DNA of 64,000 nucleotides from contig NZ_MKJY01000022.1 of NCBI RefSeq assembly GCF_001942465.1, positions 21,618 to 85,617 of the forward strand, written 5' to 3'. Under the pieces are notes generated by a model that saw nothing but the letters and a program-made list of their open reading frames with translations, was not told the DNA's origin and ran no database searches. The DNA is from Actinomadura sp. CNU-125. GTDB lineage: Bacteria > Actinomycetota > Actinomycetes > Streptosporangiales > Streptosporangiaceae. Below, piece after piece: positions 16,213-24,066 of the stretch. A program made the translations under genes and the position numbers. Within the stretch, counting starts at the first letter, position 1, and every line of letters starts with the position of its first letter.

Positions 16213-18177
16213 TCATTTCGGGGTGGTGGTTGCGGTGGCGTCGAAGAAGAGGTGGTCGGCGGGGTCGGGGGTGCGGAGCATCGCCCAGTAGTCCACGAGC
16301 CGCCACGGGCAGCTGATCCAGGCGCGGCCGGCCTCGTTGCGGTAGTAGCCGTTCGCGGTGCCGCCGTGCCGCCAGACCGTCCGGTCGAGGGACGCGTCGA
16401 CGCGCCGGTTGTACTCGTCGGTCACGTCACGCCGGGGCTCCATGGCGGAGCGGGAGTTCTCGACGAGGTACCGCAGGCACTCGATCAGGTAGTGGACGTG
16501 CCCCTCGCTGACCGAGTTGTGGCCGCCGCCGTGGTTCGGGGCCGAGTTCGGGCCCGCCGTGACGAAGAGGTTCGGGAACCCGGGGACGGTGATGCCGAGG
16601 TGGGCGCGCGGGTCCTGACCGGCCCACTCGTCGGCGAGCTTGCGGCCGTCCCGCCCGATGACGTCCATGAACGAGAGGAATTCGAGCTTGAAGCCGGTCG
16701 CGAAGACGATGACGTCGGCCTCGATGAACTCGCCCTCGGTCGTCACGACGCCGTTCGGCTCGATGCGCCGGAACGACGCCCGGTGCAGGGAGACGTTGTC
16801 GCGGGCGAGCGCGGCGAGGAACCCCGGGTCCTTGACGATGCGTTTCGCGTACGGGGGGAAGTCGGGGGTCAGGGCGGCGCGGATGTCCGGGCGGTCGGGG
16901 AACGTGCGCTCCAGATGGTCGAGGCACGCCCGCAGGACGACGTCGTTGGCGGCGGAGACGGACGGACGGTCGGCGTCCCACCCGGGGTCGATGCGCGGTT
17001 TGTCCCATCCCTTGTCGCCCGCGTACCAGTACGTCTTCACGCGGAACCACTGCTGGTAGTACGGGATGTGGGACATCGCCCAGCGGGCGGCCTCGGGGAC
17101 GGCCTTCTCGACCATGGGCTCGGCCACCATCCAGTGGGGCTGGCGGCACACGACGTGCAGGTCCGCGACCTCGTCGGCCAGGCTCGCCGCGACCTGGACG
17201 GCCGTGCAGCCGGTGCCCAGCATGACGACCCGCTTGCCGGTCAGGTCCGTCGCCGGGTCCCACTCGGCGGTGTGCATGACGGTGCCGGTGAAGGAGTCGA
17301 TGCCGTCGATGTCCGGCGTCGAGGGCGCGTTGAGCATGCCCGTCGCGGTCACGACCGCGTTCGCCTCGTGCACCCGGACGGATCCGTCGGCGGCCCGGAC
17401 CGTCACCCTCCACCGGCACGACTTCTCGTCCCATTCGCAGCGCAGCACTTTCGTCCCGAAGGCGATGTCGGGGCGGAGGCCGTACTTGTCGACCACGTGC
17501 CGCATGTACTCCAGGTACTCGGGGCCGGTCGGGTAGTACATCGACCAGTCCGGGTTGAGTTCGAAGGAGTACGAGTAGAAATGGCTGGGCGTGTCGACGG
17601 CCGCGCCCGGATACACGTTGCGCGACCAGGTACCGCCGATGTCGTCGCGCTCCTCGAAGATCAGGTATTCGAAACCCGCCTCCGCCAGTTTGACGCCCGC
17701 GTTCAGCCCGACCATTCCCGCGCCGATGACGATGACGCGGAAATCGTCCGGCGGGGCCTTGGTGACGGGCACGTGCCGCCGGTCCGGTTCGAATCCGCAC
17801 ATCTCCCGCAGGTGCGCCGCGAACTCCTCCCCGACGGCGTCGTCCACGCACACTTCGGCCATGCGCAGGAAGAGTTCGTCGTCGGGAACGGTCAACCGCG
17901 GCGTCATCCCGCCTTCGAACAGCGCGAACGCCCGTGCGCGGACGTCCGCCGCCACCGCGTCCGGATACCGGCCGGGAACGCCCGGCCCGTCGCCCCGCTC
18001 GGCGTCGAGCCGCGTGCGGAACTCGCGCAGCAGCGTGGCGTCACCGGTCATGTGGACCATCGCCATGAGCAGCGGGCCGGGCTCCGCGGCGTCCACCGCG
18101 GCGCGCAGCCTCGCCCGGTCCACATCGGGCACCGGCCGCACGACATAGGTGGGTTCGGTCGGCGATATGACGGTCAT
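16213..18177 (-). CDS. Flavin-containing Baeyer-Villiger monooxygenase (BVMO 1)
   Basis: 654-residue class B flavoprotein monooxygenase with the extra N-terminal domain of about 140 residues seen in the large steroid/cyclopentadecanone-type BVMOs. FAD Rossmann motif is VIGAGMVGLNAG near residue 150, the BVMO fingerprint is FTGTVMHTAEW near residue 300, the NADPH Rossmann motif is MLGTGCTAVQ, and the late ATGF motif is FATGFKLEF. It uses NADPH and O2 to insert oxygen next to a ketone. AAGGA precedes the ATG at 18177; a GTG two codons upstream is possible. First gene of an operon holding lactonase, SDR, P450 and esterase. Confidence 0.93.
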   Translation of the reverse strand: MTVISPTEPTYVVRPVPDVDRARLRAAVDAAEPGPLLMAMVHMTGDATLLREFRTRLDAERGDGPGVPGRYPDAVAADVRARAFALFEGGMTPRLTVPDDELFLRMAEVCVDDAVGEEFAAHLREMCGFEPDRRHVPVTKAPPDDFRVIVIGAGMVGLNAGVKLAEAGFEYLIFEERDDIGGTWSRNVYPGAAVDTPSHFYSYSFELNPDWSMYYPTGPEYLEYMRHVVDKYGLRPDIAFGTKVLRCEWDEKSCRWRVTVRAADGSVRVHEANAVVTATGMLNAPSTPDIDGIDSFTGTVMHTAEWDPATDLTGKRVVMLGTGCTAVQVAASLADEVADLHVVCRQPHWMVAEPMVEKAVPEAARWAMSHIPYYQQWFRVKTYWYAGDKGWDKPRIDPGWDADRPSVSAANDVVLRACLDHLERTFPDRPDIRAALTPDFPPYAKRIVKDPGFLAALARDNVSLHRASFRRIEPNGVVTTEGEFIEADVIVFATGFKLEFLSFMDVIGRDGRKLADEWAGQDPRAHLGITVPGFPNLFVTAGPNSAPNHGGGHNSVSEGHVHYLIECLRYLVENSRSAMEPRRDVTDEYNRRVDASLDRTVWRHGGTANGYYRNEAGRAWISCPWRLVDYWAMLRTPDPADHLFFDATATTTPK

Positions 18178-18290
18178 GGGCACCGGATTCCTTCGTTCAC
18201 TTCGACGAGCCGCGCGCGCGGGCGCCGGCGTCGCCGGTGGGGTGCGGGCGCTGCCCATCAGGAAATCGCCCGCCGATGCGCCGCGCCGCA

Positions 18291-18312
18291 CGGCCGCCCA
18301 GTGAGTGGAACA
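18291..18312. promoter_or_regulatory. Weak copy of the ring-A/B promoter motif
   Basis: CGGCCGCCCAGTGAGTGGAA resembles the CTCCCGSCCAKTGGGAG element found before kshA, kstD, hsaC and hsaD. It lies about 115-135 bases upstream of the BVMO 1 start, a distance like that at kshA and kstD. Only the core GCCCAGTG-N-G is well kept. Confidence 0.35.
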
Positions 18313-18363
18313 CTTCATACGGCCGTTCCCCGGAAAGGCGAGAAGGCAGGAAATAACGCGGAA

Positions 18364-18404
18364 ACGCCTCCAGCCTCGGAATTCGTGCCGAGGGCTGAAG
18401 GCGT
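18364..18404 (-). terminator. Hairpin terminator after the SnoaL gene
   Basis: Arms 18364-18379 (ACGCCTCCAGCCTCGG) and 18388-18404 pair with one mismatch and one bulge around an 8-base loop. It sits about 45 bases beyond the stop of the minus-strand SnoaL gene and upstream of the BVMO promoter, separating the two transcription units. Confidence 0.6.
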
Positions 18405-18447
18405 CGGAATCGGGGTGGTAGGGGCGGTGCGGCGCCGTCCCGGACGG

Positions 18448-18861
18448 TCAGTCGACCACGCGGCGGCGCGTCAGGCGCCAGCCGTGCTCGAGACGCCGCA
18501 GGGCGTCCTGATACCGGCCGAAGGCGAGGATCCTGCCGGTGCCGTCCTCCCCGCGGCCGACGAGCGTCCAGTAGCAGCGGGCCCGCGCGGAGTCGGCGCC
18601 GTCGAAGTCGACCTCGACGTTCGTGATGACGTGCCGGGTCCCCGACTCGGGTCCCGCGACGCCCTTCTCGCGGTAGCCGGTCAGCACACGGGTGATCTCG
18701 TCGGGTCCTTGGACGGTGCCGTCGCGGGTCTCCCACACGCCGTCCGGGGCGAACAGCGCGCCCGCGTCGGCCGGGTCGCCCTCGTCGGCGAGGAAGGCGA
18801 AGCGCGACAGCAGGTCGGAGATCTCCGCGCGGTCGTCGCCGCGGCCGGTTCCGTTCGGCAT
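18448..18861 (-). CDS. SnoaL/NTF2-like family protein
   Basis: 137-residue alpha+beta barrel protein of the SnoaL/NTF2 superfamily: RAEISDLLSRFAFLADEGDP helix, LFAPDGVWETRDG, RHVITNVEVDFDG and the closing strand HGWRLTRRRVVD. Members include polyketide cyclases, steroid isomerases and hydratases of aromatic or steroid pathways. Five bases separate it from the preceding serine hydrolase gene, so they are co-transcribed with an upstream SDR. A ketosteroid-isomerase-like role is conceivable, but no catalytic residues were matched. Confidence 0.85.
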   Translation of the reverse strand: MPNGTGRGDDRAEISDLLSRFAFLADEGDPADAGALFAPDGVWETRDGTVQGPDEITRVLTGYREKGVAGPESGTRHVITNVEVDFDGADSARARCYWTLVGRGEDGTGRILAFGRYQDALRRLEHGWRLTRRRVVD

Positions 18862-18866
18862 CTCGC

Positions 18867-20027
18867 TCAGTTCCCTTCCCGGCGGTCGGCGGCGACGGCG
18901 CGGACCGCCTCCGCGATCGGGACGAACGGGTGCGCGGACGCCTCCATCGGGCCCTCGTGCATCCGGTTGTGGCAGATCGACACGGCGAGGCCGGTGTCGA
19001 GTTCCGCCCAGGAGATCGACCCGCCCGCGCCGGGGTGGTGCAGGATCCGGGGATCGGCGCCGACGGCCGGGTTCGCCGTCGGGCTGGAGCCGCCCAGCCA
19101 GTAGCCGAACGCGCTCACCGCCGCGACGCCCCCGAGGTAGCGGTCGGGGACGCCGGCCTCGTCGCGGGGCTCGGCGAAGCCGTCCACGCGCTCGGCCGGC
19201 AGCAGGCGCACGCCGTCCAGTTCGCCGTGGCCCGCGAGCATCGCGAAGAACCGGGCGAACGAGCGCGCGTTGCCGATCGCCCCGGCCCCCGGGTTGACCG
19301 TCCGCCGCGCCAGCTCGGTGTTGTAGATCGTCGAGCCGGGGAACACCCGGCGCGGCATGCCGCGCAGGTAGTCGGCGGGCGCGTCGGGCGCCGGGTCGCC
19401 GCCGAGCAGGCGGGCGACCCGCGCGTCCTCGGACTCCGGCAGCGGCAGGAACAGGTCGGTGATGCCGAGCGGCTCCACGATCTCCTCGCGGATCAGCGCG
19501 TCGACCGTCCGGTTCGCTGGATCGGCGCGCCGCGCGATCTCCCCGACGATCCAGCCCCAGATCAGCGCGTGGTACGCGTTGGTGCCGCCGGGCTCGAACG
19601 CGGGCTCCATCTCGGCGATGGCGCCGACCATCCAGTCCCAGTCGGCCTGCAGTTCGGGCGTGACGTCGTCGGGCATCCACGGGATGCCCGCGCGGTGGCT
19701 GAGCACGTCCCGGACGGTCGTGGCCTCCTTGCCGTTGCGGGCGAACTCGGGCCAGTACGTCCCGACCGGCGCGCGGTAGTCGACGAGCCCGCGCGCCGCG
19801 AGGACGTGCAGTGCCGTCGCGGTGATCGCCTTGGTGACCGAGAAGACGTTGAACAGGGTGGATCCGTCCACCTCCCGCCCGGCCTCCGGGTCGGCCGACC
19901 CGGCCCACGCGTCGACGATGAGCTCGCCGTCCAGGTAGGCGGCGACCTGGAGGCCCTCCTCGCCGAGTTCGCGCGCCCGGTCCAGCGCCTTCGCGATCCT
20001 CGGATCCCGTACGGGTGCGGCACCCAT
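18867..20027 (-). CDS. Serine hydrolase, class C beta-lactamase/esterase EstB family
   Basis: 386-residue cytoplasmic enzyme of the beta-lactamase-related serine hydrolase family. The nucleophile motif SxxK is FSVTKA near residue 63, followed by LSHRAGIPW (the usual L-x-H-x-S/A-G segment), a Tyr-containing NAYHALIWGW block for the second catalytic motif, and an HHPGAGG loop near the C-terminus. Such proteins hydrolyse short esters and are common in actinomycete sterol clusters (LipE/LipL type). GAAAGGGG lies upstream of the ATG. The substrate is unknown; ester side chains on a steroid are plausible given the neighbours. Confidence 0.9.
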   Translation of the reverse strand: MGAAPVRDPRIAKALDRARELGEEGLQVAAYLDGELIVDAWAGSADPEAGREVDGSTLFNVFSVTKAITATALHVLAARGLVDYRAPVGTYWPEFARNGKEATTVRDVLSHRAGIPWMPDDVTPELQADWDWMVGAIAEMEPAFEPGGTNAYHALIWGWIVGEIARRADPANRTVDALIREEIVEPLGITDLFLPLPESEDARVARLLGGDPAPDAPADYLRGMPRRVFPGSTIYNTELARRTVNPGAGAIGNARSFARFFAMLAGHGELDGVRLLPAERVDGFAEPRDEAGVPDRYLGGVAAVSAFGYWLGGSSPTANPAVGADPRILHHPGAGGSISWAELDTGLAVSICHNRMHEGPMEASAHPFVPIAEAVRAVAADRREGN

Positions 20028-20085
20028 GCTGTGCCCCTTTCTCCATGGGAACGGCGGCGGACGCGCCCGGGGCGCGCCCGCCCGG

Positions 20086-20958
20086 TCAAGCGGAGCGGTC
20101 GGTCGCCAGGACCTCGAACATGTCGCGGGGGTCCGGCGGGTCGGTCTGCCGGCCGAGGTGGTCGGCGCGGGCCCGCAACGCGTCGGCGCCGCGTTCGTCG
20201 TCGGAGAAGACCCAGAAGCGTCCGTCCGCGATCTGGTCGGTCATGTGCCGGGCCGCCTCCACCGGGTCGAGCCCGCTCGCGACGTTGGCGTCCTGCATCC
20301 AGCCGAACAGGCGGTCGGAGTCGGGGTCTCCGGCGGGCGCGGCCTCCTGCGCGTCGAGGAAGATCCGGCTGCGCACCGAGTGCGGCAGCACCGCGCAGAC
20401 GTCGACGGGCGCGTCCACCAGCCGCAGCTCCTGGTGCAGGCACTCGGTCATGGCGAGCACCGCGTGCTTGCTGACGATGTAGGGGGTCTGGAACGGCACG
20501 GTCCGCACTCCGCCGACCGACGACAGGTTCGCCACGACCGCCGGGCGCCCGGCGTCGATCATCCGGGGAACGAACGAGCGCACGCAGTGGTACACCCCGT
20601 CGACGTTGACCGACATCACCCGCCGCCACCGGTCGGCCGGCACGTCCCACAGCCGTCCGGCGGTCTCGATCCCGGCGTTGTTGATCAGCAGGTCCAGGGC
20701 GCCGAACTCCGCGAAGACGTGCTCGGCCATGCGGTCGACGGCCGCGTCGTCGGTGACGTCCACCTCGTACGGGACGGCCCGGCCGCCGCCCGCGCGGACG
20801 TCGTCCGCGACGGCTTCGGCCCGCGAGCGGTCGACGTCGGCCACCACGACCCGGGCGCCGAGCGCGGCCAGATGGCGGACGAACCCCTCGCCGATCCCCG
20901 CGCCGCCGCCCGTCACCAGCGCCGTTCCGCTCCCGAATCGTTCGGCTGCACTCGCCAC
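20086..20958 (-). CDS. SDR family oxidoreductase (paralogue of 58516-59451)
   Basis: 290-residue SDR. TALVTGGGAGIGEGFVRHLA is the cofactor motif, VVADVDRS the acidic end of strand 2, NNAGIETAG the next block, and YIVSK the catalytic YxxxK. A C-terminal tail of about 60 residues (GRFWVFSDDERGADALRARA) is shared with the SDR at 58516-59451, so the two are paralogues of an extended subgroup found in steroid and terpenoid clusters. GTG at 20958 is chosen for AGGAGG four bases upstream; upstream in-frame ATG codons have no such site. First gene of a three-gene operon with the serine hydrolase and SnoaL. Confidence 0.9.
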   Translation of the reverse strand: MASAAERFGSGTALVTGGGAGIGEGFVRHLAALGARVVVADVDRSRAEAVADDVRAGGGRAVPYEVDVTDDAAVDRMAEHVFAEFGALDLLINNAGIETAGRLWDVPADRWRRVMSVNVDGVYHCVRSFVPRMIDAGRPAVVANLSSVGGVRTVPFQTPYIVSKHAVLAMTECLHQELRLVDAPVDVCAVLPHSVRSRIFLDAQEAAPAGDPDSDRLFGWMQDANVASGLDPVEAARHMTDQIADGRFWVFSDDERGADALRARADHLGRQTDPPDPRDMFEVLATDRSA

Positions 20959-21056
20959 ACGTCCTCCTGCGGGCTCTCCGGGTGTCGCGGCGCCGCCGGA
21001 GCCGGCGGGCCGCGCGTCGGCCCACGGTGGCCGATCCGCCGTCGAGATGTGGAGCG

Positions 21057-21077
21057 TGTCTCCCACTGGGCGGACGG
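21057..21077. promoter_or_regulatory. Ring-A/B promoter motif between SDR and TetR
   Basis: GTCTCCCACTGGGCGGACGG, the reverse-orientation form of the CTCCCGSCCAKTGGGAG element, lies between the divergent SDR (start 20958) and tetR (start 21184) genes. It could serve either. Assignment rests on similarity to the copies at kshA, kstD and hsaD. Confidence 0.45.
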
Positions 21078-21183
21078 TCCGTTCGGTGTTCCGGTCGGTG
21101 GACGCTTCCGGGCGGGCGATTACGCTTGTTCTCTAGGCTCGGACCGGCGTCCCAGAGTTCGGCGATCGGAAAGGTGGTTCGGC

Positions 21184-21798
21184 GTGAAGACCCCGGCGCG
21201 ACGGACGTTGAGCGAACGTCGATTCGAGGAGCTGCGGCTGTCGGTGGCGATGGCCGCCCGGGACCTGTTCGTCCTCGACGGCGGGACCGCGCCGACGGTC
21301 GACAGCATCTGCGAGCGGGCCGGGATCTCCCAGCGGACGTTCTACCGGCACTTCGCCGTCAAGGAGGACGTCGTCGTCCCGATGTTCGAGCGGGCGGCGG
21401 AGCTGATCACCGAGGCGCTGGAGTCCGCCCCCGAGGACGGCGACGTCGTCACCGTCCTCGCCCGGGTTTTCTCTTGGGAGGTGTTCGAGGACTCCAGGCC
21501 GGGCGAGCCGTGGCGGCGGTTCCTCTTCGTGATCGCGGAGTCGTCGGAGTACCGGCTGCGCTGGCACGCGATCGACGAACCGCTGACCGGGCCGGTCGCG
21601 GGCTTCCTGCGGCGTCGCGGGCTGCTGGACGAGGGACCGTTCGAGAGCGTCCTGCAGGCGGGCCTCGTGCTGCAGGCCGTCCGGCTGGCCTACCAGCACT
21701 GGATCCGCACGGACGCCTCCAGCGACCTGGACAAGCTGCTCGAACGGGCCCTGACGATCGTCGTGTCGTCCTGGAGCCGGGACGATCAGGCGCGCTGA
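21184..21798 (+). CDS. TetR-family transcriptional regulator
   Basis: 204-residue TetR regulator. The N-terminal helix-turn-helix is clear (TVDSICERAGISQRTFYRHF then AVKEDVVVPMFE); the ligand domain is of the acyl-carrier/AcrR-like type with a C-terminal TetR_C domain (AYQHWIRTDASSDLDKLLER). GTG start with GGAAAGG about 7 bases upstream. Divergent from the SDR/hydrolase/SnoaL operon across about 225 bases, so it most likely represses that operon and itself. Convergent with the IclR gene downstream. Confidence 0.9.
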   Translation: MKTPARRTLSERRFEELRLSVAMAARDLFVLDGGTAPTVDSICERAGISQRTFYRHFAVKEDVVVPMFERAAELITEALESAPEDGDVVTVLARVFSWEVFEDSRPGEPWRRFLFVIAESSEYRLRWHAIDEPLTGPVAGFLRRRGLLDEGPFESVLQAGLVLQAVRLAYQHWIRTDASSDLDKLLERALTIVVSSWSRDDQAR

Positions 21799-21829
21799 GG
21801 CGCACCGGCCCGCCCGCGCACGGCGGGAC

Positions 21830-22593
21830 GGGCGGCCGCGTCCCGCTCCGCGCGGCCTTCGCGGCGGCCCAGATCTTCGCGGCGGTGCTCTGCAGGTCGC
21901 CGCCCAGCCGCTCCTGCTTGAGGACGCCCGCCGGACCGGTGACCGACAGCGCCGCCGAGGCACGGTCGGTGGGGCCGACCGCGGTCGCGATCGAGGCGAA
22001 GCCGACCACCGCGCCGTGCGCGTCGAAGGCGACGCCGAAGTCGCGGATCTTCTCGAGCTCCCGGTCGAGCTGCGCGCGCGACCGCATGCCGTAGGCGGTG
22101 GGCGGGGCCGGCGGTTCGGCCCGCGGACGTTCCGCGGGGTCCAGCCCGGCGAGCAGGACGCGGCCCGCGGCCGTGTGCGGCGCGGGCTGGCGCGCCCCGA
22201 CCTGCCAGCAGTCCCCGTCGTCCGGCCGTCCGCCCGCCCGCTCGACGTGCAGGATGTCCGCGTCGAGCAGGACGCTGAGATGGACCGTCAGGCCCGTCCG
22301 CGCGTGCAGGTCCTGCATGAACGGGCCCGCGACGCGGCGGATCCCGTCGCCCCGCACGACCAGCGAGCCGAGCTCGAAGATGCGCAGCCCCAGCCCGTAC
22401 TCGAACCCGTGCCGCTCCACCCAGCCGAGCTCGACGAGGCGCTGCAGGATCCGATGGGCCGACGATCTGGGCAGGCTCGACCGCCGGGATATCTGGGCGA
22501 GCGTGAGCCGCCGCGAACCGTCGAACACTCCGAGCAGCGACGAGCGCGGTCGATCATCGCCGCCGGCGCCTGTTCCGCTTGCGATGAGGTCAT
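21830..22593 (-). pseudogene. IclR-family regulator, frameshifted near codon 18, 3' end uncertain
   Basis: The ATG at 22593 (GGAGGAGG upstream) reads MTSSQAEQAPAAMIDRA and then leaves frame near 22540. The helix-turn-helix (FDGSRRLTLAQISRRSSLPR, SSAHRILQRLVELGWV) continues one frame over. Compared with the intact IclR at 28622-29473, where MIDR is separated from FDG by seven residues, 20 instead of 21 bases lie here, i.e. one base is missing. The effector domain runs to about KIWAAAKAA. The frame then has no stop until 21449, antisense through tetR, so the natural end is not identifiable and 21830 is an estimate. Confidence 0.7.
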
Positions 22594-22625
22594 GGCCCCT
22601 CCTCCAGCGCCGCGATCACTTGATG

Positions 22626-22654
22626 GCAGATTCTGCGCGTGTGGCAGAATCTGC
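22626..22654. promoter_or_regulatory. Doublet operator upstream of the IclR gene
   Basis: Two copies of GCAGAWTCTGC (22626-22636 and 22644-22654), each itself palindromic and perfect reverse complements of one another, centred 18 bases apart, start 32 bases before the IclR ATG. The arrangement fits autoregulation by an IclR dimer of dimers. Confidence 0.6.
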
Positions 22655-22699
22655 ACGATGGTGTGATGCTACGCACAGTTCACATGACTGTAAAGAGCG

Positions 22700-22713
22700 G
22701 ACGAACGTTTGTT
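22700..22713. promoter_or_regulatory. Degenerate KstR2-type box (weak)
   Basis: GACGAACGTTTGTT matches 10 of 12 arm positions of AACAAA-NN-TTTGTT. It lies between the IclR gene and the GH1 remnant, not next to a ring C/D gene, so it may be chance. Confidence 0.25.
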
Positions 22714-22796
22714 TGGTTTGTCGACGCGGGCTCGACCGGCGAGCGCTCGACTTCCCGGCCGACTGTACGTAGTCGGAGGCGAGGCGCTCTGGACAT

Positions 22797-22821
22797 GAAA
22801 ACCGACTATGGGTAGGTTTTC
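22797..22821. promoter_or_regulatory. Inverted repeat upstream of GH1 remnant
   Basis: GAAAACC and GGTTTTC (7-bp perfect arms, 11-base spacer) lie about 95 bases before the GH1 start in an unusually AT-rich stretch. It could be an operator for the glycosidase gene; no LacI-type regulator is visible nearby. Confidence 0.3.
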
Positions 22822-22913
22822 GCGCCGAACGCCCTCGGCCCCGGAGAAGCGCCCCGCCGGGTCCGGCGAGGAGCCGCTCCGGCAGCGGGCCGAAATGATC
22901 CGAAAGGCAGCTC

Positions 22914-23844
22914 ATGGCCCACTTTCCCGACGGCTTCCTGTGGGGGGCCGCGACCGCCGGTCACCAGGTCGAGGGCGGTAACGCGCTCAGCGACCACTGG
23001 CCGATGGAGCACGTTCCCGACTCGCCGTTCGTCGAGCCGTCCGGGGACGCCTGCGACAGCTACCACCGCTTCGCCCACGCTGGGCGGCAGCGTCCCCATG
23101 GCGGCTCTCGAACAGACGGGAGCGGTGGAGCGACCTGAACCCGAGGCGGTGCGCGCGTTCGCGGCCCGGATCGGCGGGGATCCGCAGATGGTCCGTTTCG
23201 GCCACCTCATCAGCACGGCGGAGGGCATCGCCGGAATCACGCGGGCACATCGGCTGGGCCGCGACGCGGTCAAGCGCGCCAACCCCGAGGCCAAGGCAGG
23301 CTGGACCCTCGCCATACCGGACGTGCAGTCGGTCGAGGGCGGCGCGGAACTGGCCGCCACCCTGCGCGACAAGGGAGTCGAGGACTTCCTGCGCGCGTCG
23401 AGGGACGACGACTTCGTAGGCGTGCAGACCTACACCAGGGAAGTGGTCGGGCCCGAGGTCCGCGTACCCCTGCCCCAGGGCACGCCCACATTTCAGACCG
23501 GGTGGGAGGTCTATCCGGCCGCGCTGGGCAACGCGGTCCGCCTCGCCGCGCGGGTGGCCGAGGTGCCCGTGCTCGTCACCGAGAACGGCATCGCCACCGC
23601 AGACGACGTTCAACGCATCGAGTACACGGCCGGAGCCCTGCGGGGGTTGCGCGACTGCCTGAAGGACGGCGTCGACGTCCTCGGTTACCTGCACTGGAGC
23701 CTCCTGGACAACTTCGAGTGGCACTCCGGGTACGCCATGACGTTCGGTCTGATCGCGGTCGACCGCACCACCTTCGCGCGGACCCCCAAGCCCAGCCTCG
23801 CCTGGCTCGGCGCGGTGGCCCGCGGCAATGGGGCGGCCCTGTGA
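22914..23844 (+). pseudogene. GH1 beta-glucosidase with deleted centre
   Basis: The N-terminus FPDGFLWGAATAGHQVEGG is the family GH1 signature, with an AAAGGCAG ribosome site. After SYHRF the frame is lost. Sequence resumes about 23098 in another frame and carries the second half, including the nucleophile motif VLVTENG, the YLHWSLLDNFEWHSGY loop and the normal C-terminus. The central region with the TLNEP acid/base Glu is absent: about 310 residues remain of some 440. The enzyme cannot be active. The two frames and lost middle match the damage pattern of other genes in this window. It probably once removed glucose from a glycoside. Confidence 0.85.
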
Positions 23845-23892
23845 GCGCTCTCGCCGGGCGGTGCCGGGCTCCGCGGTGGGGGAACGAGGCGA

Positions 23893-23921
23893 CGGAACCT
23901 CCCGCCCATTGGGAGGTTCCG
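23893..23921. promoter_or_regulatory. Perfect palindrome, ring-A/B promoter motif upstream of kshA
   Basis: CGGAACCTCCC and GGGAGGTTCCG are exact reverse complements around GCCCATT. The core matches CTCCCGSCCAKTGGGAG. It starts about 150 bases upstream of the kshA GTG. It could also work as a terminator for the GH1 remnant, but sequence identity with the copies at kstD and hsaD favours an operator. Confidence 0.6.
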
Positions 23922-24066
23922 TGGCCGGGGGTTCCGATGGTGCCTAGCGTCTGTGCCAGGAGATGCAGGTCACAGCCGGCCGATGGCCGCACCGCATCCC
24001 GCTCTGTCCGGATTCCTACCCCGTCCGGCCCCGGCTCCGCCGGGCCCCGACTCCCTGGAGGTCTTC

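Noticed and set aside
21449..21830. Long open frame continuing the IclR gene antisense through tetR
   Set aside because: No IclR similarity beyond about 21850; the opposite strand codes for a clear TetR protein. Open antisense frames are common at this GC content.
23893..23921. Palindrome upstream of kshA read as a simple rho-independent terminator of the GH1 remnant
   Set aside because: Its core matches elements upstream of kstD and hsaD where no gene ends in the right orientation, so an operator is the better reading; a dual role is possible.
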